A DNA stretch of 64,000 nucleotides from Bacterioplanes sanyensis (GCF_014652515.1 NZ_BMYY01000001.1:242822-306821), one strand, 5' to 3'; counted from the first letter of the stretch, positions 8,812 through 17,735 are shown. Notes: generated from the letters alone by a model not told the origin. Numbers and translations are program-made.

Positions 8812-10479
8812 AAAACGGTTCAATTTGGTGTGTAGGTCAATGAGTCGCATGGCGATGTTTTCATTGGCGGCATGGGTTTCTTTTGCGCCTTGGGTGGTAA
8901 TCTCAGCCAGATCGCTAATGCTGTTGAGGTTTTGGTTTATTTCAATGGCCACGCTGGCTTGCTCTTCCGCGGCGGCGGCAATTTGATGGTTAAGGTCCGT
9001 TATTTGATTAACGGCTTGCGCAGCTTGCTCGAACGTGGTGGCGGTTGCCTGGCTTTGCTGTAAACATTCCTCGCTGGCTTGCTGACCAGAGCGCATGCTA
9101 TTGACGGCATTATTGGCCTCGGTTTGCAGGCGTTGCACCAGTTTTTGAATGTCTTCGGTGGATGACTGAGTGCGCTGTGCCAGAGAACGCACCTCATCAG
9201 CGACGACCGCGAATCCTCGTCCTTGTTCGCCTGCGCGAGCCGCTTCAATGGCAGCATTCAGTGCTAGCAAGTTGGTTTGTTCCGCAATGCTTTGAATGGT
9301 GTCTAATACCGCGGCGATGTTGCGGGTTTCTTCTACCAGGGCCGATACCACAGCGGAAGCGTTGTCGACCTCTTGTGCTAAGCGGTTGATGGTCGTTTGC
9401 GTTACTTCCGCTCCTTCACGACCATTCAAGACCTGATTACGTACTTGTTCCGTAACATCCGAGGCATTGTTGGAGCTACGCGCGACGTCCTCGGTGGTGG
9501 CGCTCATTTCATTGACGGCCGTGGCAACTTGTTCGGTTTCTACGTATTGGCGCTCGACGTTTTCTAGCGTGTCGCGCATGATGCGCAGCGCTGTTTCAGA
9601 AGATTTTCCCAGTTCGTTGGCGTTATTGCTGGTGGCGATAATGAGCTGGCGCAAAACCGATAGAAAGCGGTTAAAGTCGCGTCCGATCTGGCTTAACTCG
9701 CTATTGCCGCTGTCGTCCAAAGTCTGGGTGAGATCGCCATCGCCGTCGGCGATGTGCTTCAGGCGCGTACTCATCTGTTGCAAAGGTTTAACAATGCTCG
9801 TGCTGATCAACCAAGATAAGGCGCCTCCCAGCAGTAAAGCGGTTAGTAGCAGTATCAGTAGGTTTTGTATGCCTTGCTGTTCGGCTATATCGGCCCGCTG
9901 TGCTGCCTGTAGGGTCAGTTGTCGTACTTGCTGAGAAGCACTTTGCACTTTGGCGTCGAGTGTGAGCTGCTGTTGCTCCAACGTTTTGATGGCCCCTGCA
10001 GCTGCCTGAACGCCTTGCTGTTGCGCTTGTTGCAGCAGTGAGTTGCGCTGCTGGCTGAGACTGCGCCCTTGCTGCTGTGCTTGAGTAAGTAAGCGTTGGG
10101 TGGCTTGTAAAACGGCCTGGATATCGCTGTCATGGCTGGCTGCTACTGCTTGGTTTATTTGCTCGCCCAATGTTGCATAGTGTTGTTGAATGCCTTGATC
10201 AAGCTGGCTGAGCTGAGCGTTCAAATCATCGCCTTGATGCGTGGATTTGAGGGCGATGGCCAGTAGTATTTGCTCAAACATTAGGCTGCGCTGCTGCTGC
10301 TGTTCGCTGAGTTCAGACAGTTGATTGGCTATAGGGACGTCGAACTTGGCAATGTCATGAATTTCTCTGCCGATCTGGCTCATGGTCAGGTAGGCATTGG
10401 CACCGGTTAGGAGTACGAGCAGCAGCAGTACGATGGCGAGCAGTGCGACTTTATGGGCGACTTTCAATTGCTTCAGCAT
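8800..10479 (-). CDS. Transmembrane methyl-accepting chemotaxis protein coupled to a BLUF gene
   Basis: A 559-residue chemoreceptor of classic topology: TM1 at about 10-32, a periplasmic glutamine-rich helical region at about 33-204 resembling a four-helix-bundle sensor, TM2 at about 205-227, a HAMP linker at about 228-282, then the cytoplasmic signalling domain with [20 protein letters not shown]. It passes signals to CheA/CheW. Its ATG (10479-10477) lies inside the last codons of the upstream BLUF gene, with a 7-base overlap (ATGCTGA) and GGGAG just before it, so the two are translated together. This arrangement suggests the receptor works with a blue-light sensor; the periplasmic ligand, if any, is unknown. 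The 3' end lies in a terminator hairpin shared with the receptor gene opposite. Confidence 0.93.
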   Translation of the reverse strand: MLKQLKVAHKVALLAIVLLLLVLLTGANAYLTMSQIGREIHDIAKFDVPIANQLSELSEQQQQRSLMFEQILLAIALKSTHQGDDLNAQLSQLDQGIQQHYATLGEQINQAVAASHDSDIQAVLQATQRLLTQAQQQGRSLSQQRNSLLQQAQQQGVQAAAGAIKTLEQQQLTLDAKVQSASQQVRQLTLQAAQRADIAEQQGIQNLLILLLTALLLGGALSWLISTSIVKPLQQMSTRLKHIADGDGDLTQTLDDSGNSELSQIGRDFNRFLSVLRQLIIATSNNANELGKSSETALRIMRDTLENVERQYVETEQVATAVNEMSATTEDVARSSNNASDVTEQVRNQVLNGREGAEVTQTTINRLAQEVDNASAVVSALVEETRNIAAVLDTIQSIAEQTNLLALNAAIEAARAGEQGRGFAVVADEVRSLAQRTQSSTEDIQKLVQRLQTEANNAVNSMRSGQQASEECLQQSQATATTFEQAAQAVNQITDLNHQIAAAAEEQASVAIEINQNLNSISDLAEITTQGAKETHAANENIAMRLIDLHTKLNRFKTE

Positions 10480-10922
10480 GCATGGCGCTCCCGTTCGAGT
10501 CGTGCTTTCAGGCGAAAATAATCCAGCATACGAAAGGCAAATGAGGTTTCTGCTTGGCTTAGCTGCTGCTGACTGTCGGCGAACATAAAGTCGGAGTAGC
10601 CCTCGACTTTGGCGATTAACTCAGGCGACAGGGGGAAAAAGCCCATCTGCCACTCGGGAAAACTGCGTTGTTGTATGCGTTGGCGTCCGAGAACATGGAC
10701 ATGGTCATGGCGCGCGTCGGTCGTGATCAGATTAAACAAGGGCATGACTTGATCATCATCTCCCTCCAAGGCCTGAATAAAAGTACCGCGACCGTCATAG
10801 AGCAGTAGCCCAGTAATGCCCGTCGATTGATTGTTGCGACGGGCAACTCGGAGTAGCTCGGTCAGAGCTAGGTCATCAAAGCGTTGGCGCGAGCGACTGA
10901 CGTAGAGAAGTTCAATCAGCAT
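10473..10922 (-). CDS. BLUF-domain blue-light sensor protein
   Basis: A 149-residue protein consisting of a BLUF domain (about residues 1-95), a flavin-binding blue-light sensor, and a helical tail of about 50 residues with no recognised output domain. Hallmarks seen: LLYVSRS with Tyr7, the pair NN at 30-31, [10 protein letters not shown], the F-x-Q-x-LEG segment with Gln50, DARHDHV, and SFPEWQMGF with Trp91 and Met93. Tyr7, Asn31, Gln50 and Met93 correspond to the flavin hydrogen-bonding set in AppA-type BLUF domains. Short BLUF proteins of this kind act by binding a partner. Here the next gene, overlapped by 7 bases, is a chemoreceptor, the obvious candidate partner. Flavin binding is well supported; the output is inference. 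Confidence 0.93.
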   Translation of the reverse strand: MLIELLYVSRSRQRFDDLALTELLRVARRNNQSTGITGLLLYDGRGTFIQALEGDDDQVMPLFNLITTDARHDHVHVLGRQRIQQRSFPEWQMGFFPLSPELIAKVEGYSDFMFADSQQQLSQAETSFAFRMLDYFRLKARLERERHAC

Positions 10923-11076
10923 AAGCGACTCGTTTGGCCGAAGTGTTTGTTTCTACTGTAGATGTTATGGCGTCTGCTGCCAGTGAGCTTTTGTCACGGG
11001 CGCATGTAAACGTCTTTGACAGTGCCGAGCGGGAAGGTCAGAGGAAGGGGCTAAAGGTGAGATGATCGGAGTTGGA

Positions 11077-11095
11077 AGCGGCGCACAGCGCCGCT
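11077..11095 (-). terminator. Hairpin downstream of the DUF2058 gene, possible terminator
   Basis: AGCGGCGC at 11077-11084 and GCGCCGCT at 11088-11095 form a perfect 8-bp stem with a 3-base loop just past the DUF2058 stop. Only TTCC follows on the minus strand, so intrinsic termination is uncertain. Confidence 0.4.
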
Positions 11096-11101
11096 GAAGA
11101 G

Positions 11102-11647
11102 TTACCACATCAGATCATCGGGGATTTGATAGGCGGCATACGGATCGTCTTCATCCAGCTGGTCAGCCTTGGCATCAGCGATGTAGATAAAAATATCGCT
11201 GTCGCGCTGGCGGATTTTTTCGGTCACGGGCACGGGAATCACCGCGAAGCTGTTATCCAGCTCCATAATGGCTAGCTGGCCGCGGCTCAAACGGTCAAAT
11301 ACCGCTTGGTCGACGTGCAAGGGTTTGACCTTTTTATCTGGGCCAACAAACTGATAGCGCACATCCGCACGTTCACTGACGATGGCATTGCTGGCCACCA
11401 ATTGGCGTATTTGCGCGGCGATGGCTTTCTTGTGAGCTTGTTGTTCGCGCTGACGATTCAGCTCGCGGTCACGCTCCGCCTTTTGCTTGCGTGCCTGCTC
11501 TGCATTGATTTTTGCCTCGTCGACGATGTCTTCTTTGCCGGTACGTTGCAGATGCTGCTGGCGCTTTTTTTCACGTTGCGCTTGCTTGGCTTTTTTATTG
11601 TTGACCAAGCCTGAAGCCAACAACTGTTCTTGTAGTGATTTTGCCAT
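11102..11647 (-). CDS. DUF2058 (YaiL-like) protein
   Basis: A 181-residue soluble protein of the DUF2058 family, typified by E. coli YaiL. The N-terminal 80 residues are highly charged and helical (KKAKQAQREKKRQQHLQR), a likely coiled coil or nucleic-acid-contacting arm; the C-terminal 100 residues are the globular part with YQFVGPDKKVKPLHV and FAVIPVPV. The molecular role of the family is not established. It begins 3 bases after the purK stop, so it is probably the third gene of a purE-purK operon. ATG 11647-11645 fits the family's opening MAKSLQEQLL. Confidence 0.85.
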   Translation of the reverse strand: MAKSLQEQLLASGLVNNKKAKQAQREKKRQQHLQRTGKEDIVDEAKINAEQARKQKAERDRELNRQREQQAHKKAIAAQIRQLVASNAIVSERADVRYQFVGPDKKVKPLHVDQAVFDRLSRGQLAIMELDNSFAVIPVPVTEKIRQRDSDIFIYIADAKADQLDEDDPYAAYQIPDDLMW

Positions 11648-11650
11648 GGC

Positions 11651-12724
11651 TTACCTCATTGGCCAGGTATCGGCCGGTAATACGGCCTGCAATTGATCAA
11701 TGGTGGCGTCGCGTTGTTGATTACTCTCGGCGACGACGGTGATATGCCCAAGTTTGCGTCCGGCACGTGCTTCTTTACCGTAACTGTGGCGGTGGGCGTG
11801 TTGCAACGCCTCCGCTGCCTCGGCCGGCTGTTCGTCACCAATGACATTCAGCATGGCGACACTGGCATGCTTAGGTTGCGTATCGCCCAATGGCAGCCCA
11901 GCGATGGCCAGCATATGGTTGCGGAACTGGCTGGTGTGGGCGCCTTCAATGGACCAGTGGCCCGAGTTATGAACCCTAGGGGCCACTTCGTTGGCTACCA
12001 GGCCGTTCTTGGTATCAAATAGCTCTAATGTAATGGTGCCGACATAATCCAAGCTGTCGGCGAGCTGGCGAATATAGCGCTCAGCTTGCGCTTGCTTAGC
12101 TGCCGTCAACGCTTCAGCTGGGTACAGCGAGTAGCGCAAAATGCCCTCATGGTGGACGTTTTCAGTCATCGGCCAGACCATTAGCTGGCCGTCGGCAGAG
12201 CGGCTGGCAATGATTGAGGTCTCGCGCTCAAAGGTGACGAATGCCTCGGCAATGAGTTCACGGCCACCAATCGCATCCCAGGCTTGTTGCGCCTGATCGG
12301 CCGTTCGAAGAACGAATTGGCCTTTGCCGTCATAGCCTTCCGTTGTGGTTTTTAGCACCAATGGTAGGCCCAGCTGCTCTATCGCTTGGTGGACATCGGC
12401 CAACGAATTAACAGCACGAAAGTCGGCGGTGGCGATGCCAGCAGCACGCAGCGCGCGCTTTTCTAACAAGCGGTCTTGAAAGGTTTTCAAAGCATTGAGA
12501 CTGGGCCGTAACTTGCTGGCAAAAGGCTGTAATTGAGCGACGATGGCGGCGCTGATGTTTTCTGTCTCAAAGCTGATGCAGTCTACCTGAGCAATAAACT
12601 CGTTCAATGAATCGGCGTGATAGGCACGCAAGTCGTAGAGGTGAACATCCAGCTCGGCTAGATCGCTGACACTGGCGGCCAGCATTTGTCCGAGCTGACC
12701 GTTGCCGAGAATACCAATTTTCAT
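11651..12724 (-). CDS. purK: N5-carboxyaminoimidazole ribonucleotide synthase PurK
   Basis: A 357-residue ATP-grasp enzyme that converts aminoimidazole ribonucleotide, ATP and bicarbonate to N5-CAIR in de novo purine synthesis in the cytoplasm. Seen: the N-terminal GILGNGQLGQML nucleotide-binding start, the ATP-grasp core (VLKTTTEGYDGKGQFVL, EAFVTFERETSII) and the C-terminal catalytic segment NEVAPRVHNSGHWSIEGAHT, which is diagnostic for PurK. Length is normal for the family. It lies 23 bases downstream of purE and 3 bases before a DUF2058 gene. Confidence 0.97.
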   Translation of the reverse strand: MKIGILGNGQLGQMLAASVSDLAELDVHLYDLRAYHADSLNEFIAQVDCISFETENISAAIVAQLQPFASKLRPSLNALKTFQDRLLEKRALRAAGIATADFRAVNSLADVHQAIEQLGLPLVLKTTTEGYDGKGQFVLRTADQAQQAWDAIGGRELIAEAFVTFERETSIIASRSADGQLMVWPMTENVHHEGILRYSLYPAEALTAAKQAQAERYIRQLADSLDYVGTITLELFDTKNGLVANEVAPRVHNSGHWSIEGAHTSQFRNHMLAIAGLPLGDTQPKHASVAMLNVIGDEQPAEAAEALQHAHRHSYGKEARAGRKLGHITVVAESNQQRDATIDQLQAVLPADTWPMR

Positions 12725-12747
12725 AGATGGGAAAATCTCTTTGCTAC

Positions 12748-13242
12748 TCAGTCTGTGATGCGCGGATCAGGTTGCTCGAGCACATCGTTGGTCTGCTCCA
12801 AACGGAACTGAGCAATGCGTTGTTGCAGTTCCGCATCGTGAGTACCCAGAATCTGGGCGGCCAGCAGCCCCGCATTTTTGGCGCCAGCATCACCGATCGC
12901 GAGCGTACCAACGGCGACGCCGCCGGGCATTTGGGCAATAGAAAGCAAAGAATCAAGGCCATTAAGAGCTCGCGATTTAACGGGCACGCCCAAAACTGGG
13001 AGTACCGTCTGTGAAGCCACCATGCCAGGCAGATGAGCAGCACCGCCAGCACCGGCAATGATGACTTTGATGCCGCGTTGCTCTGCTTGCTTCGAATAAT
13101 CGAACAGCAAGTCTGGCGTGCGATGCGCCGATACCACTTTGACTTCGTACTCTACCTGCAGCTTATCGAGCATTTCTGCTGCGTACTGCATAGTGGGCCA
13201 GTCACTGCGCGAGCCCATGATAATTCCTACGGTGGCCGCCAT
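12748..13242 (-). CDS. purE: N5-CAIR mutase PurE
   Basis: A 164-residue enzyme, class I PurE, which isomerises N5-CAIR to CAIR, the step after PurK. Seen: [10 protein letters not shown] near the N-terminus, SAHRTP with the catalytic histidine, and the glycine-rich [13 protein letters not shown] place the start at ATG 13242 because GAGGTG lies about 8 bases upstream; a GTG at 13251 would use those same bases as its own codon. purE is the first gene of the purE-purK-DUF2058 operon. Confidence 0.96.
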   Translation of the reverse strand: MAATVGIIMGSRSDWPTMQYAAEMLDKLQVEYEVKVVSAHRTPDLLFDYSKQAEQRGIKVIIAGAGGAAHLPGMVASQTVLPVLGVPVKSRALNGLDSLLSIAQMPGGVAVGTLAIGDAGAKNAGLLAAQILGTHDAELQQRIAQFRLEQTNDVLEQPDPRITD

Positions 13243-13309
13243 GATGTGCACCTCAGTTTGATGAGAAAGCGGCGCATTCTAGCACAGGCTGCTGAGTTGC
13301 GGTCATCTC

Positions 13310-13735
13310 CTAAGCCGCCTCAAGGTGAGTGCGGCGCCGGATGAGTACGACTTCTGTTTGACTGCTGCGGGCGCTGTCTTCTAGTTGCTGGCGCTGAAGC
13401 ACCGACAGCGGGCCTTGCCACTCGATCAGCAAATGGCTGTTACCGGCATCGATAGCGCGCAGACAGCGCGCAAATTGGTTGTCTAAATGACAATCAAGCT
13501 GAATCACGGCCGCCTGATGCAGCCCCAAGCTTTGCAGCCATTGCTTGTTCATTTTGGGGTGTGGGCTCAGCCACAGCAGCCAGCGCTGGCCATGGTTGCA
13601 CTGTGACAGCAATGGCAGTAGTTGCATCGGGTTGATGGCACTGCCATCACTGAGAATCATCTCGGTCAGGCTACCGCTGGCAGGGAGCTGAGCAAACGCC
13701 TGTGGGCGTTGACGAGATAAAGCTGCTGGTTGCAT
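13310..13735 (-). CDS. sulA: SulA-like SOS cell-division inhibitor
   Basis: A 141-residue protein resembling SulA, which binds FtsZ and halts division after DNA damage. It has the SulA/RecA-like core: a helix followed by RWLLWLSPHPKMNKQWLQSLGL, a central conserved segment of SulA proteins, and SHLLIEWQGPLS. It starts 17 bases after the lexA stop on the same strand, the sulA-lexA arrangement of Pseudomonas, so it should be induced through the SOS boxes upstream of lexA. It has no promoter of its own that I can see. Confidence 0.88.
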   Translation of the reverse strand: MQPAALSRQRPQAFAQLPASGSLTEMILSDGSAINPMQLLPLLSQCNHGQRWLLWLSPHPKMNKQWLQSLGLHQAAVIQLDCHLDNQFARCLRAIDAGNSHLLIEWQGPLSVLQRQQLEDSARSSQTEVVLIRRRTHLEAA

Positions 13736-13752
13736 GGGGCCTCCGCGAATTG

Positions 13753-14349
13753 TTAGCGGCGTATCACGCCGACGTATAAACCTTCGATGGCAAATTCGGT
13801 GTTTTTTAGATCCACTTCGATTGGCTCATACACTGGATTTTCAGCATGGAGCCAGACTTTATTACGCTTTTTCTCATAGCGCTTCACAGTGACTTCGTTT
13901 TCAACTCGAGCAACGATGATCTCGCCATTGCGCGCGGTATCACGCTTGCTGACGGCAATGTAATCACCATCCAGAATGCCGATGTCTTGCATGCTGTCGC
14001 CGTGGACTTCTAACAGGAAGTCTGCAGCCGGCTTAAAAAAGCTGGCGGGAATATCGCAGTACTCTTCGATGTGTTCTTGCGCCAAAATCGGAGAGCCGGC
14101 GGCTACCCGGCCAATGATGGGTAGGCCAGGGAGTTCTTCCTCAATAACACGAATGCCACGCGACGCGCCTGGCATAATTGCAATTGCGCCTTTGCGGGCC
14201 AAGGCTTTTAAGTGCTCTTCAGCGGCGTTGGGGGAGCGAAACCCGAGCTGTTTGGCAATTTCCGCACGGGTCGGAGGAAAGCCGGTGGCTTCCAGTGAGG
14301 TGCGAATAAAATCTAGCACTTGTTGTTGCCGTGCCGTCAGCTTGGTCAT
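13753..14349 (-). CDS. lexA: SOS repressor LexA
   Basis: A 198-residue repressor of the DNA-damage response. The N-terminal winged helix-turn-helix covers about 1-65 ([27 protein letters not shown]); the C-terminal S24 peptidase-like domain performs RecA-stimulated self-cleavage. The bond Ala84-Gly85, the nucleophile Ser119 (HGDSM) and the general base Lys156 fall at exactly the E. coli positions. ATG 14349 is chosen, with GGAAAG 7 bases upstream; the longer open frame (to 14538) would run through the operators. Two LexA sites lie 13-47 bases upstream, so it represses itself and sulA. Confidence 0.98.
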   Translation of the reverse strand: MTKLTARQQQVLDFIRTSLEATGFPPTRAEIAKQLGFRSPNAAEEHLKALARKGAIAIMPGASRGIRVIEEELPGLPIIGRVAAGSPILAQEHIEEYCDIPASFFKPAADFLLEVHGDSMQDIGILDGDYIAVSKRDTARNGEIIVARVENEVTVKRYEKKRNKVWLHAENPVYEPIEVDLKNTEFAIEGLYVGVIRR

Positions 14350-14361
14350 GTCACTTTCCAT

Positions 14362-14377
14362 CTGGTTATTTATACAG
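14362..14377. promoter_or_regulatory. Second, near-consensus LexA (SOS) box
   Basis: CTGGTTATTTATACAG has the CTG-N10-CAG core of an SOS box with one deviation (CTGG rather than CTGT). It lies 3 bases from a consensus site and 13 bases before the lexA start. Double operators are typical of lexA genes. Confidence 0.75.
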
Positions 14378-14380
14378 TGT

Positions 14381-14396
14381 CTGTGAATATATACAG
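14381..14396. promoter_or_regulatory. Consensus LexA (SOS) box
   Basis: CTGTGAATATATACAG is a full CTGT-N8-ACAG palindrome with an AT-rich centre, the classic gammaproteobacterial LexA operator. It lies in the lexA-psrA divergent region and should control lexA-sulA. Confidence 0.95.
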
Positions 14397-14529
14397 TATT
14401 GGTGGCAGTGTAAACCGAGTGGGTAGGTGTTCTTCGGCTTGTTTGGGGGCAGCTCGTACGCAATTCATAGACTTGCGCACGTACTGTTTTAAACGTATGT
14501 TTGAAACAACCGTTTTTAGAGATGCTGTT

Positions 14530-15162
14530 ATGGCCCAAAAAGACACCGCCAAAGCGATTCTTAATGCTGCTGAAGAATTGTTTTCCGAACGTGGCTTTGC
14601 CGAAACGTCACTGCGTAATATCACTACCAAAGCTGGGGTGAATCTGGCTGCAGTTAACTATCACTTTGGCTCAAAAAAGGCACTCATACAGGCGGTCTTT
14701 GCGCGTTTTCTCACCCCGTTCAGTGAGGGACTTGAGCAGGATTTGCGTGATTATCAGCAACGTTTGCAGGGGCGACCGCCGCAGTTGGGAGAGCTGCTGC
14801 GTTTGTTGTCGTCTGCCTCCATGCGTAGCGGTGGCGATAACCCTAGGCGCTTGGGCATGTTTATGCGTTTACTGGGGCTGGCATACACCCAGGGGCAGGG
14901 CCACTTGCGTAAGTTCTTGCGCCATGAGTATGGCACTTTGTTTCGTGAGTATATGGCGTTAATTACTGCAGCGACGCCGGACTTATCCAACGAAGAACGT
15001 TTTTGGCGTATTCACTTTATGTTGGGGGCGACGGTATTTACGCTGTCTGGTGCCGATGCGCTGACTGCTATGGCGGAGCATGACCTCGGAACCAGTTCTG
15101 ATATTGCGCAAGTTGTCGATAAGCTGGTACCTTTCCTTGCGGCAGGCATGACAGCTGCCTAA
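14530..15162 (+). CDS. psrA: TetR-family regulator PsrA
   Basis: A 210-residue TetR repressor. The helix-turn-helix is at about 8-55 ([40 protein letters not shown]), and the C-terminal domain ([29 protein letters not shown]) closely resembles P. aeruginosa PsrA. That protein senses long-chain fatty acids, represses beta-oxidation genes and activates rpoS. The divergent position next to lexA-sulA and upstream of nagZ is the same as in Pseudomonas. ATG 14530 is preferred (family opening MAQ); ATG 14497 would add 11 residues. Autoregulation is likely but I did not identify its operator. Confidence 0.88.
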   Translation: MAQKDTAKAILNAAEELFSERGFAETSLRNITTKAGVNLAAVNYHFGSKKALIQAVFARFLTPFSEGLEQDLRDYQQRLQGRPPQLGELLRLLSSASMRSGGDNPRRLGMFMRLLGLAYTQGQGHLRKFLRHEYGTLFREYMALITAATPDLSNEERFWRIHFMLGATVFTLSGADALTAMAEHDLGTSSDIAQVVDKLVPFLAAGMTAA

Positions 15163-15170
15163 TTTACAGC

Positions 15171-15196
15171 GAAAACTGTCAAGCATGGCAGTTTTC
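15171..15196 (+). terminator. Probable terminator after psrA
   Basis: GAAAACTGTC at 15171-15180 pairs with GGCAGTTTTC at 15187-15196 (one G-T pair) around a 6-base loop, 9 bases after the psrA stop. The T-run is short and partly inside the stem, so efficiency is uncertain. Confidence 0.55.
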
Positions 15197-15222
15197 TGCT
15201 TTGTCCTCAGGAATGGCTCCGC

Positions 15223-15753
15223 ATGTTCGAACGCACTGATTTGCCACTAATTGAAGTTTCCATCGCTGACCAAGCTCTGCGCTTATCGACCCCGAAAGCC
15301 TGCCATCTTTATCCGGTCTCTACCGCGGCTAAAGGTATGGGGGAGCGCAATGGTAGTCATCAAACGCCGCGTGGCTGGCATCGTGTGCGTGCTTGTATCG
15401 GCGAATCTGCGGCGCTGGGTGCGGTCTTTGTCGGCAGGCGAGCGACGGGGGAGATCTATAATCACCGGCTCGCGCAGCAATTCCCCAAGCGTGACTGGAT
15501 CTTGAGTCGTATTTTGTGGTTACAGGGGCTAGAAGTGGGTTTTAACCGCGGCAATGGGGTCGATAGCCAGCGACGCTATATCTACATTCATGGTACCCCC
15601 GACTCTGAACCCATGGGTGAGCCACGCTCTCATGGCTGTATTCGAATGCGTAATAAGGATGTGGTGGCACTGTTTGATCAAGTGCGAGCGGGTACCTTGG
15701 TTTGGATACAACCCCACAGCTTTAGCAGTATTCCATGTCGCAACCTGAGTTAA
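15223..15753 (+). CDS. Cytosolic YkuD (L,D-transpeptidase-fold) protein, possible L,D-carboxypeptidase
   Basis: A 176-residue YkuD-domain protein. The catalytic motif is intact: His123 (YIHGTPDSEP), then Ser136-His137-Gly138-Cys139 (RSHGCIRM), with Cys139 the nucleophile. YkuD enzymes normally make 3-3 peptidoglycan cross-links in the periplasm, but this one has no signal peptide or membrane segment, and its last 19 bases overlap nagZ, whose product acts in the cytoplasm on recycled muropeptides. Signal-less YkuD proteins of this type, such as ElsL of Acinetobacter, act as cytosolic L,D-carboxypeptidases in recycling, trimming tetrapeptides. That role is my preferred inference. AGGAA precedes ATG 15223. 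Confidence 0.85.
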   Translation: MFERTDLPLIEVSIADQALRLSTPKACHLYPVSTAAKGMGERNGSHQTPRGWHRVRACIGESAALGAVFVGRRATGEIYNHRLAQQFPKRDWILSRILWLQGLEVGFNRGNGVDSQRRYIYIHGTPDSEPMGEPRSHGCIRMRNKDVVALFDQVRAGTLVWIQPHSFSSIPCRNLS

Positions 15754-16778
15754 CTCCCGATGCTGTTGGCGTCGTAGCGGATTTACAGGGGCCAAAAATA
15801 CTGCCGAGTGAGCATGCCTTGCTGGCACATCCTTGTTTATCTGGTTTGATTTTGTTTGCACGCAATTATCAAAACCCTCAACAGCTGTGGCGGCTGACCC
15901 AAGCAGTGCGCGCTGTTCGCCCAGAGCTGCTGATCTGTATTGATCAGGAAGGGGGCAGAGTGCAGCGCTGTCGAGAAGGTTTTACTCGGCTGCCGCCCAT
16001 GCTGAGTTTTGAATCCGCATGGCTGCGTCAGCCTGAGCAAACACTGGCCTTGGTGCGCGATGCCGGTTGGCTGATGGCTGTTGAGTTGCTGGCATGCGGT
16101 GTCGACTTAAGCTTCGCGCCGGTACTCGATATTGACTATGGCTGCTCACAAGTGATTGGCGATCGGGCTTTTGGGCGCCAGGTGAGCAGTGTTGTGGCTC
16201 TGACCAGTGCTTGGGTTGATGGTATGAAAGAGGCGGGCATGGCGGCGACGGGCAAACACTTTCCTGGACACGGCGGTGTGGTTGGCGACTCGCACACCGA
16301 ACTGCCGCGAGACGCACGCAGCTGGCCCCAGTTAGAGCAGGATTTGCAGCCATTCAAACAGCTGATAGATAGAGGTGTGTTGGAGGCGATCATGCCTGCC
16401 CATGTCATCTATCCAGCGTTAGATGCGCATCACACGGCAGGCTTTTCATCGCTTTGGTTACAGGGCATGTTGCGACAGCAGCTCGGTTTTACTGGCATTA
16501 TTTTCAGTGATGACCTTTCCATGGCTGGTGCGGCTGCGGTGGGCGGTTATGGTGAGCGTGCTCGCCAAGCGATGGCGGCGGGTGCCAATGCTTTGCTGGC
16601 CTGCAATGACCCTGATGGCGCCTTACAGGTGTTGGAAACTGTTCGACAGAGTGATCAGCCGCCACTGGCTTTGCAGTCATTGCGGTCGAATCAGCACTGT
16701 TATCAGATGGCTAAAGCCGCTAACGTCAGTGATCGGGCGGATGATATCCGTGCTCGACTTCAGGCTCTGATGGCCTAA
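15735..16778 (+). CDS. nagZ: Beta-N-acetylhexosaminidase NagZ
   Basis: A 347-residue glycoside hydrolase family 3 enzyme that removes GlcNAc from 1,6-anhydro-MurNAc peptides in the cytoplasm, a peptidoglycan-recycling step whose products also control ampC-type induction in many relatives. Seen: IDQEGGRVQR (70-79), the family signature KHFPGHGGVVGDSHTELP (174-191) with the mobile catalytic His187, and the nucleophile segment FSDDLSM (Asp259/260). No signal peptide, as expected. It overlaps the YkuD gene by 19 bases and is followed 30 bases later by a nucleoside phosphorylase gene, matching the Pseudomonas psrA-nagZ-phosphorylase order. Confidence 0.96.
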   Translation: MSQPELTPDAVGVVADLQGPKILPSEHALLAHPCLSGLILFARNYQNPQQLWRLTQAVRAVRPELLICIDQEGGRVQRCREGFTRLPPMLSFESAWLRQPEQTLALVRDAGWLMAVELLACGVDLSFAPVLDIDYGCSQVIGDRAFGRQVSSVVALTSAWVDGMKEAGMAATGKHFPGHGGVVGDSHTELPRDARSWPQLEQDLQPFKQLIDRGVLEAIMPAHVIYPALDAHHTAGFSSLWLQGMLRQQLGFTGIIFSDDLSMAGAAAVGGYGERARQAMAAGANALLACNDPDGALQVLETVRQSDQPPLALQSLRSNQHCYQMAKAANVSDRADDIRARLQALMA

Positions 16779-16808
16779 AATCGACGCCTTTTAACCAGAG
16801 GCGCTGTT

Positions 16809-17561
16809 ATGACTATCACGGCCATTGTCGGTGGTACCGGCTTGACCCACCTAGAGGGTTTGGAGTTATGTGCCAAGCCCATCATTACCGAGCTAGGCGA
16901 GCCTTCTTCGGTTCCTCAAGTAGGGTGCTGGCATGGTCAGTCCGTCGTATTCTTATCCCGTCATGGGCAACCACATGCCATCGCACCCCATCGCATTAAT
17001 TACCGCGCCAACATGCTGGCGCTACAGCAATTGGGCGTAACCCGCATTGTCGCGGTTAATGCTGTGGGCGGTATTCATCCGGATATGGGCAGTGGCGCCA
17101 TTGTCGTGCCACATCAGTTGGTGGATTACACTTGGGGTCGGGAGTCGACCTTTTTTGATGGCGACTTTCGCCCCTTGCAACACATCGATTTGACCCATCC
17201 GTATGACGAAACGCTGCGTCATCAGCTACTGCAGGCGGCCGCGAGTGCCGAGATCACAGTGCATGATGGTGCCGTCTATGCCGCCACCCAAGGGCCAAGG
17301 CTGGAGACCATTGCTGAAATTCAGCGCCTAGAGCGCGACGGCTGTGATGTAGTCGGTATGACAGGTATGCCAGAAGCGGCATTAGCGCGTGAGCTGGAAA
17401 TCCCTTACGCCAGTGTTTGCCTCGTGGTTAACCCGGCTGCTGGTAAGTCCAATGAGCTAATTACGATGGAAGACATTCGCGCCGTGCTGGCGGAGGGGAT
17501 GCAGCAAGTCATCCGCCTTATCGAGCAGTTGCATCTCAATTTTGAAGGCGGCGATTACTGA
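16809..17561 (+). CDS. S-methyl-5'-thioinosine (or thioadenosine) phosphorylase
   Basis: A 250-residue member of the PNP/MTAP phosphorylase family, which cleaves the nucleoside released from polyamine and quorum-signal synthesis to a base and 5-methylthioribose-1-phosphate. Seen: IVGGTGL at the phosphate loop, SRHGQPHAIAPHRINYRAN, VNAVGGI, and ATQGPRLETIAEI and GMTGMPEAALARE, which are standard MTAP signatures. In P. aeruginosa the gene after nagZ encodes the inosine-specific form (PA3004), so by synteny this is probably methylthioinosine phosphorylase; sequence reading alone cannot settle adenosine against inosine. AGAGG precedes ATG 16809. Confidence 0.88.
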   Translation: MTITAIVGGTGLTHLEGLELCAKPIITELGEPSSVPQVGCWHGQSVVFLSRHGQPHAIAPHRINYRANMLALQQLGVTRIVAVNAVGGIHPDMGSGAIVVPHQLVDYTWGRESTFFDGDFRPLQHIDLTHPYDETLRHQLLQAAASAEITVHDGAVYAATQGPRLETIAEIQRLERDGCDVVGMTGMPEAALARELEIPYASVCLVVNPAAGKSNELITMEDIRAVLAEGMQQVIRLIEQLHLNFEGGDY

Positions 17562-17735
17562 GACCACTGGGTAATGTGTGGTGAAAAAGTCACGATATTT
17601 ACGTTAGCTTGATGCTTGATTGTGTTCGACTGTGAACATTGCCCTTTGTGCCTGAGAACCGAGTCACAACCCGCTACAGTAATCAGTGGCACACTTCGCG
17701 CCCTTACTGACTGGTCAATTAAAAAAGGTTGTGAT

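Noticed and set aside
3300-9300. Near-identical MCP core segments as a DNA repeat
   Set aside because: The similarity is the conserved chemoreceptor hairpin at protein level; codons differ, so it is not a recombinational or mobile repeat.
14350-14538. N-terminal extension of the lexA frame
   Set aside because: It would translate through the two SOS boxes and gives no LexA-like sequence; the shorter form matches E. coli numbering exactly.
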